Assembly (NCBI GenBank): GCA_964448045.1
Contig: CAYUVF010000077.1
Location: forward strand, 1-13,367
DNA: 13,367 bases
Reading direction: 5' to 3'
From: CAYUVF01 sp964448045
GTDB taxonomy: Bacteria; Bacteroidota; Rhodothermia; Rhodothermales; Salinibacteraceae
A program made the translations under genes and the position numbers. How positions within the stretch are numbered: position 1 is the stretch's first letter; every line of letters begins with the position of its first letter. Under the pieces are notes generated by a model, which did no database searches, had not been told where the DNA came from, and saw nothing but the letters and a program-made list of their open reading frames with translations. Of this stretch, positions 8,854 through 13,367 are shown one piece after another.

Positions 8854-10728
8854 TTAACGCTCCAGCGCCCGGTCGAGGTTGAAGGCGGCGCTGATCAGGG
8901 CGAGGTGGGTGAAGGCTTGCGGGAAGTTGCCGAGCGCCTCGCCGCGCTGCCCCGTCTCTTCGGCGTAGAGGCCGAGGTGGTTGGCGTAGCCCAGCATCTG
9001 CTCGAAGATGAGGCGCGCGTCCTCCAGCCGGTCGGGCTCCACCCGGCTGGCGCGCGTAAGCGCCTCGACGAGCCAGAACGTGCAGATGTTGAACGTGCCC
9101 TCTTCGCCCTCCAGCCCGTCGCGGCTCTCGTCGACATTATAGCGGTAGACGAGCCCGTTGGACACGAGTCCGCCGCGGTCGGGCGATTGGAGCGTGGCGT
9201 CGAGGGTCTGCAGCAGCCGTTCGTCCCCCGGCGAGATGAAGCGCACAAGCGGCATCATGAGGTTCGAGGCATCGAGCGTGTCGCCCCCAAACTGCTGCGT
9301 AAACGCCTGCCGGTCGGCGTTCCAGCCCTTCTCCATGATCGCCTCGTAGATCGCGTCGCGGCATTGCTGCCACGTCCTCTCCGGCGCCGGAAGGGATCGC
9401 TTGCGCGAGAGGCGGAGCGCCCGATCCACCGCGACCCAGCACATCAGCTTCGAGTACACGAAGGGCTGCTGGCCACCGCGCACCTCCCAAACGCCCTCGT
9501 CGGTGTCTTGCCAATGATCACACACCCAGTCGACGAACGTGCGCACGGACTGCCACGTGTCGTGCGAGATCGGCACGCCGTACTTGTCGAAGAGGTAGAT
9601 GGCGTCGATGAGCTCGCCGTAGATGTCGAGCTGCTTCTGATCGTAGGCGCCGTTGCCGACGCGCACCGGGGCCGATTCGCAGTAGCCCTCCAAGTGATCG
9701 AGCGTTTCTTCGGTGAGCGTTGTCCGCCCGTCGATGCCGTACATGATCTGCAGCGGTCCCTCGGCCTCGCTGCAGGCATGGCATACGTCCGAGAGAAACG
9801 CCATAAAGTCGCGTGCCTCCTCGGTGAAGCCGATGCGCAAAAACGCGTAAAGCGTAAAGGCCGCGTCGCGGATCCAGGTATAGCGATAGTCCCAGTTGCG
9901 GATGCCGCCGATCTCTTCGGGCAGGCTGCACGTGGGCGCCGCCACGATGGCGCCGGTGGGCGCGTAGGTAAGCAGCTTGAGCGCGAGGGCGGAGCGGTGC
10001 ACCATCTCGCGCCAGCGTCCGGTGTACGTGCACTGCGCGAGCCAGTCGCGCCAGTAGTCCACCGTGTCGCGGAAGGCGATCTCGGCCTCGTCTTCCGACA
10101 GCCTGGGGCCGCAGGGAGCACCGGAGGCGATGGTGCTCAGGACGAAGGTCGTCGTGGCGCCCTCGTCGAGCCTGAACGTCGCGCCGATGCCCTTACGGGA
10201 CCGATCCAAGTCCACCTCCGCTGACAGGCTGAGTCCCGAATCGGGTCCGTAGAAGCAGGCCCCGCGCTCGGAGAACGTCACCTCGTGATCCGCCCGGGCG
10301 TAATCGAACGCCGGCTGGCACATCATCCGGAACGGCACCCGGCCGCGAACAGCGCGCACCGTGCGGATGATCTGCCGCCGGGTACCATCGTGAACTGCGC
10401 CGCGCACGGGCATAAAATCACGCACCTCGCCGACGCCCTCCTCCGAGAGAAAGCGGGTGACGAGCACGTTCGTCTCGGGCCAGTAAAACTGCTTTGTCGT
10501 CACGTCGTCCGCGGCCAGGCGGATCTGGAAGAAGCCGCCCCGTTCGGCGTCCAGGAGGCGTGCAAAGACGCTCGGCGCATCGAACCGGGGCAGGCAGCAC
10601 CAGTCGATGGAGCCGTCTTTACTGACGAGCGCCACGGTGTGCATGTCGCCGATCAGCCCGTAGTCCTCGATCGGGCGGTAGGCGGTTTCGGGCGCATGCG
10701 TTTTCAGCTGTTCAGTCTGCGGCTCCAT
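8854..10728 (-). CDS. GH15 glycoside hydrolase, bacterial trehalase/glucoamylase type
   Basis: A 624-residue cytoplasmic enzyme that should release glucose from alpha-glucosides such as trehalose or maltodextrins. The N-terminal trehalase-like domain opens with YRPIEDYGLIGDMHTVALVS (residues 17-36) and GSIDWCCLPRFDAPSVFA. The catalytic (alpha/alpha)6 barrel starts near residue 245. It carries SLPEEIGGIRNWDYRYTWIR leading to Asp288, DIYGELIDAIYL, and EGEEGTFNICTFWLVEAL, in which Glu542/Glu543 mark the family's general-base position. NFPQAFTHLALISAA closes the C-terminus. The length is usual for mycobacterial-type trehalases of this family. Which disaccharide or dextrin is cut cannot be settled from sequence alone. 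The start at 10728 is the first Met before the conserved domain; no Shine-Dalgarno sequence is seen. Its flanking spacers both carry repeat modules. Confidence 0.94.
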   Translation of the reverse strand: MEPQTEQLKTHAPETAYRPIEDYGLIGDMHTVALVSKDGSIDWCCLPRFDAPSVFARLLDAERGGFFQIRLAADDVTTKQFYWPETNVLVTRFLSEEGVGEVRDFMPVRGAVHDGTRRQIIRTVRAVRGRVPFRMMCQPAFDYARADHEVTFSERGACFYGPDSGLSLSAEVDLDRSRKGIGATFRLDEGATTTFVLSTIASGAPCGPRLSEDEAEIAFRDTVDYWRDWLAQCTYTGRWREMVHRSALALKLLTYAPTGAIVAAPTCSLPEEIGGIRNWDYRYTWIRDAAFTLYAFLRIGFTEEARDFMAFLSDVCHACSEAEGPLQIMYGIDGRTTLTEETLDHLEGYCESAPVRVGNGAYDQKQLDIYGELIDAIYLFDKYGVPISHDTWQSVRTFVDWVCDHWQDTDEGVWEVRGGQQPFVYSKLMCWVAVDRALRLSRKRSLPAPERTWQQCRDAIYEAIMEKGWNADRQAFTQQFGGDTLDASNLMMPLVRFISPGDERLLQTLDATLQSPDRGGLVSNGLVYRYNVDESRDGLEGEEGTFNICTFWLVEALTRASRVEPDRLEDARLIFEQMLGYANHLGLYAEETGQRGEALGNFPQAFTHLALISAAFNLDRALER

Positions 10729-10763
10729 GCGTGGGGTGCGTTGTATTTACTGGAGGGAAGCGC

Positions 10764-10811
10764 GTGTGGGCGTGAGGGCGTATTGGCATGAGGACGTGTG
10801 GGCGTGAGAAC
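10764..10811. repeat. Three tandem 16-bp units upstream of GH15
   Basis: The units are GTGTGGGCGTGAGGGC (10764-10779), GTATTGGCATGAGGAC (10780-10795) and GTGTGGGCGTGAGAAC (10796-10811). Each is built of two related 8-bp halves. The array lies in the 113-base spacer between the SDR stop and the GH15 start, directly next to word module B. Confidence 0.85.
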
Positions 10812-10817
10812 GTTCAA

Positions 10818-10842
10818 CGTTGAACGCTCCAACCTTCAACCC
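10818..10842 (-). repeat. 25-bp GTTGAA word module, copy B, at the SDR stop
   Basis: On the minus strand the core is GTTGAAGGTTGGAGCGTT, with 4 differences in 25 from copy A. It overlaps the last base of the SDR stop codon (10842-10844). Just beyond it the word GTTCAACGTTGAAC forms a perfect dyad. Confidence 0.8.
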
Positions 10843-11711
10843 TATTCGGACGACCACGCCTCCCGGAAGTCGGGATACAGCGTGAGGCCGCCGTCGATGA
10901 AGAGCGTCTGCCCGGTGATGTAGCCGGCTTCCTTCGAGGCGAGAAACGCCGCGACGGCCGCCATCTCGTCGGCGTCGCCCGCGCGGCCCATCGGAATGTG
11001 CTGCTCCACCTGCTTCTTCTTCTCGGGATCCTCCACCCAGGCGCGGTTGATGGGCGTGACCGTGGCGCCGGGGCCAATGGCGTTCACGCGGATCCCGCGG
11101 TCGGCGTACTCCAGGGCGAGCGTGCGCGTCAGGTTCTGCATGCCGCCCTTGCTGCAGGAATAGCCGATGTACTTCGGCTTCGGAATCTCCTGGTGGACGC
11201 TGGAGACGTTGACGATGCAGCCGGGCTTCTCTTCCTCCAGCCAGTGGCGGATGGCCTCGCGGGCGCAGAGGAAGGCGCCGCGCAGGTTGACCTCCATCAC
11301 CTTGTCGAACGCGTCAACCTCCGTTTCGTGGGTCGGGCTGGAGATCTGGATGCCCGCGTTGTTGATGAGCACGTCGAGGCTGCCGATCGCGTCGATGGTG
11401 GACTGCACCATGCGCTCGACGTCGTTGCCGTTCGAGACGTCGGCCTGCACGAGGTGCGTCTCCACCCCGCAGTCCTCCACCTGCGCCTGGCAGCGCTGCA
11501 CGGCCTCGACCATGTCCTCGGTTTCGCGCGCGTCTTCCAGCACGCTCAGGTAGTTGATGCCGACGTTCGCGCCTTCCTCGCCGAAGCGCACGGCAATGGC
11601 CTGCCCGATGCCGGACGAGCCGCCCGTGACAAGCACGTTCTTGCCCTCCAGGCCGAGAAAGCGGGCCTCCGAGACGGGCGAGATGGGATCTTCGTCGTAG
11701 AGTGATTCCAT
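10842..11711 (-). CDS. Short-chain dehydrogenase, glucose 1-dehydrogenase-like
   Basis: A 289-residue NAD(P)-dependent oxidoreductase. The cofactor motif TGGSSGIG is at residues 29-36, NNAG at 117-120, the catalytic Ser in NVSSVH at 168-173, and Tyr184-x3-Lys188 in YSCSKGG. The blocks SSVHQEIPKPKY, LALEYADRGIRVNAIGPGA, HIPMGRAGDADEMAAVAAFL and GGLTLYPDF match, from memory, the corresponding blocks of Bacillus glucose 1-dehydrogenase (SSVHEKIPWP, GGMTLYPSF). Oxidation of glucose to gluconolactone is therefore the best guess; other sugars or polyols remain possible. An acidic N-terminal extension of about 20 residues (MESLYDEDPISPVSEARFLG) precedes the Rossmann fold and is longer than in Bacillus. 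It follows the GMC gene by 67 bases and precedes the GH15 gene, suggesting one transcription unit. Confidence 0.93.
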   Translation of the reverse strand: MESLYDEDPISPVSEARFLGLEGKNVLVTGGSSGIGQAIAVRFGEEGANVGINYLSVLEDARETEDMVEAVQRCQAQVEDCGVETHLVQADVSNGNDVERMVQSTIDAIGSLDVLINNAGIQISSPTHETEVDAFDKVMEVNLRGAFLCAREAIRHWLEEEKPGCIVNVSSVHQEIPKPKYIGYSCSKGGMQNLTRTLALEYADRGIRVNAIGPGATVTPINRAWVEDPEKKKQVEQHIPMGRAGDADEMAAVAAFLASKEAGYITGQTLFIDGGLTLYPDFREAWSSE

Positions 11712-11716
11712 GGAAT

Positions 11717-11758
11717 GCGTTGTGCGTTATGAGTTGGGGGTTGGGGGTTGTGCGTTGG
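11717..11758. repeat. Six 7-bp units (consensus GSGTTGK) in the SDR leader
   Basis: Reading plus from 11717, the heptads are GCGTTGT, GCGTTAT, GAGTTGG, GGGTTGG, GGGTTGT and GCGTTGG, with TT at the same phase in every unit. The array fills the space between the SDR start codon (11709-11711) and word module C. The coding strand is C-rich (CAACCCC). Confidence 0.85.
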
Positions 11759-11760
11759 GG

Positions 11761-11785
11761 CGTTCAACGTTCCAACGTTCAACGC
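11761..11785 (-). repeat. 25-bp GTTGAA word module, copy C, at the GMC stop
   Basis: On the minus strand the core reads GTTGAACGTTGGAACGTT, the most regular of the three copies. It includes the GMC stop codon (TGA at 11779-11781) within its first GTTGAAC word, so the last bases of the GMC gene are part of the repeat. Confidence 0.85.
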
Positions 11786-13359
11786 GATACGCCGATTCGC
11801 TCCATTAAATGGTCGCCGACGCGCAGCGCGTTGGCCATGATCGTGAGGCCGGGGTTGACGCCCGTGTTGGAGGCGAAGAAGCTACCGTCCACCACGTAGA
11901 GGTTGTCCACCTCGTGCGTCCGGCAGTGCTCGTTCAGGACGGAGGTCTCCGGGTCCGATCCGAAGCGGCAGGTGCCCACTTGATGCGCGACGCCAGCCAG
12001 CGGGATCTGCTTGCCGAGGTAGAAGCTGCACGGAATCATGCGGTCCTGGCAGCCGATGGCGCCCAGCATGCTCTTCAGCCGGGCCTTCAGCTCGTCGTGG
12101 GGCGTCGTGTTGTTGCGCGTGTAGTGCAGGTGGATCTGCCCGTCGTCGTCCACGAGCACGCGGTTGTCGGGATCGGGCAGGTCCTCGGTGGTGAGCCAGA
12201 AGTCGAGCGCGTGGTCGGCCATCGTGTCCAGCGCCATGGTCGGCGTGAAGCGCGGCGCCTCGGTGCTGAGCTGCACCGCGTTCGACTTGCCCAGCATCTG
12301 AATGTGGCCGAGCGGATAGTCCGTGTCGTCGTCGCCGAAGTAGAAGTCGTTCAGGCCCAGCGTCTTCTGGAAGCGCGTCGGGTTCGGCTCCTTCGAGAGC
12401 ACGAGCATCGCCGAGTTGTTGTGCGCCATGTAGTTGCGCCCCACCTGGTCGGACCCGTTCGCGAGGCCGTCCGGGTGGGCGTCGCTGGCCGAGCGCAGGA
12501 GCAGTGCGGCCGAGTTGATGGCGCCGCACGACGAGACGATGATGTCGCCCTTCACGCGCTTGGTGCCGTCGTCGGTCTGAATGACGACTGCCGTGGCCTC
12601 CCGTCCGGAGGCGTTCGTTTCGATGCGCTCGGCGTAGGCGCCGGTGCGGAGCGTCACGTTGTCGTACCCCAGCGCCGGGTCGAGGCAGATCGTTTCGGCG
12701 TCCGCCTTCAGGGCCGTCAGGTCGGGGTACCCGTCGAACGCCTCGTGGCCCATCGCCTTGTAGAGCTCGCGCAGCAGAAACGGCCCGTCGGGGTCGTCAT
12801 CCTCGTTGAGGCGCACGCCCATCGGCAGCGGGAACGGCTGGTGGCCGAGGCCCTCCAGGTCGCGAGCCAGCCGCTCGATGCGGTCGTCGTGCGGCACGGG
12901 CGGGTGCGGAAACGGCGCGCTGCGCGGCGGGGCGGTCGGGTCGGTGCCGGCGGCGCCGTGGACGTGGTAGAGCTCCTCGGCCTCCGTGTAGTACGGTTCC
13001 AGCCGGTCGTAGCCGATGGGCCACGCGGGCGAGACGCCGTCGTGGTGCTGCACGGCGCCGAAGTCTTTTTCGCGCATACGCATGAGCGCCGCGCCGTAGA
13101 CCTTCGTGTTGCCGCCCACGCGGTAGTAGGTGCTGGGCGCGAACGAGTCGCCGTCTTTGTCGACCCACTGTTCCTTCGTCTTGTAGGCGCCGTCGTTGAA
13201 GAGCGCCGCCGCGTCCCAGTTTTTGTCCTCCCGCGGCAGGCGTTCCCCGCGCTCCAGGATCAGGATCTGCTTGCCGGAGGGCGCCAGCCGGTGCGCGAGG
13301 GTCGCCCCGCCCGCGCCGCTTCCGATGATAATGACATCATATGTTACGTTTGTAGCCAT
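11779..13359 (-). CDS. GMC family FAD-dependent oxidoreductase
   Basis: A complete 526-residue flavoprotein of the glucose-methanol-choline family, which oxidises alcohol groups of sugars, polyols or sterols. The FAD Rossmann motif GSGAGGATLA is at residues 13-22, with Glu36 in ILERGERLPRE. YRVGGNTKVYGAALMR marks the flavin attachment loop region of the family. The C-terminal active site has His459 in AHQVGTCRFG and Asn502 in TGVNPGLTIMANALR. There is no signal peptide or twin-arginine motif, so the enzyme is probably cytoplasmic. The start at 13359 immediately precedes the conserved fold; only eight bases lie beyond it, so its promoter is outside the window. It is the first visible gene of the four-gene block and may oxidise the sugar released by, or the product of, the neighbouring enzymes. 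The electron acceptor is unknown. Confidence 0.95.
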   Translation of the reverse strand: MATNVTYDVIIIGSGAGGATLAHRLAPSGKQILILERGERLPREDKNWDAAALFNDGAYKTKEQWVDKDGDSFAPSTYYRVGGNTKVYGAALMRMREKDFGAVQHHDGVSPAWPIGYDRLEPYYTEAEELYHVHGAAGTDPTAPPRSAPFPHPPVPHDDRIERLARDLEGLGHQPFPLPMGVRLNEDDDPDGPFLLRELYKAMGHEAFDGYPDLTALKADAETICLDPALGYDNVTLRTGAYAERIETNASGREATAVVIQTDDGTKRVKGDIIVSSCGAINSAALLLRSASDAHPDGLANGSDQVGRNYMAHNNSAMLVLSKEPNPTRFQKTLGLNDFYFGDDDTDYPLGHIQMLGKSNAVQLSTEAPRFTPTMALDTMADHALDFWLTTEDLPDPDNRVLVDDDGQIHLHYTRNNTTPHDELKARLKSMLGAIGCQDRMIPCSFYLGKQIPLAGVAHQVGTCRFGSDPETSVLNEHCRTHEVDNLYVVDGSFFASNTGVNPGLTIMANALRVGDHLMERIGVSR

Positions 13360-13367
13360 CTGATCAG

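Noticed and set aside
11731..11760. G-quadruplex in the G-rich plus strand of the SDR leader
   Set aside because: Only three runs of four or more G are present where four would be needed for a standard quadruplex.
8737..11785. CRISPR array
   Set aside because: The repeats are short words without regular unique spacers of 30-40 bases, and no cas genes are near.

Overview
The window looks like chromosomal DNA from a GC-rich, probably halophilic member of the Bacteroidota/Rhodothermota side of the tree (Salinibacter-like). This is inferred from acidic proteins rich in Asp and Glu (runs such as NEDDDPD and GDDDTD), the near absence of recognisable Shine-Dalgarno sequences before start codons, and the gene types. 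No database search was possible, so the taxonomy is a guess. There are nine protein genes. Eight lie on the minus strand and one, a MscS-type channel, lies on the plus strand. No RNA genes, insertion sequences or CRISPR arrays were found.

Layout from left to right. Positions 1-165 hold the first 55 codons of uvrA (minus), which stop resembling UvrA exactly at the Walker A lysine. Positions 371-1780 encode a FAD-dependent pyridine nucleotide-disulfide oxidoreductase of the mercuric reductase/RclA type (minus). Positions 2062-3093 encode the channel (plus); its end faces the end of the next gene across only 12 bases. Positions 3106-5088 encode a GH133 glycogen debranching enzyme and 5057-5830 a single-domain NAD(P)HX epimerase; these two minus genes overlap by 32 bases. 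A pair of inverted, REP-like repeats (5911-6033) separates them from the block to the right.

That block, 6093-13359, is read right to left: a GMC flavoprotein oxidoreductase, a short-chain dehydrogenase closely resembling Bacillus glucose 1-dehydrogenase, a GH15 trehalase/glucoamylase-like enzyme and a GH63/MGH1-like glucosidase. None has an obvious signal peptide. Taken together, and with the debranching enzyme and the NAD(P)HX repair enzyme further downstream, this suggests a cytoplasmic route that frees glucose from glycogen, trehalose or glucosyl compatible solutes and oxidises it without prior phosphorylation. The route is inference; the enzyme families are well supported.

The most unusual non-coding signal is in the three spacers of this block. 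Each begins, within 0-8 bases of the upstream gene's stop codon, with a shared 25-bp module built from GTTGAAC/GTTGGAAC words. Each then carries a short-period array that differs from spacer to spacer: 14-bp, 16-bp and 7-bp periods. The longest gene-free stretches (166-370, 1781-2061, 5831-6092) are all under 300 bases; they hold small dyads and the inverted repeat pair described below.
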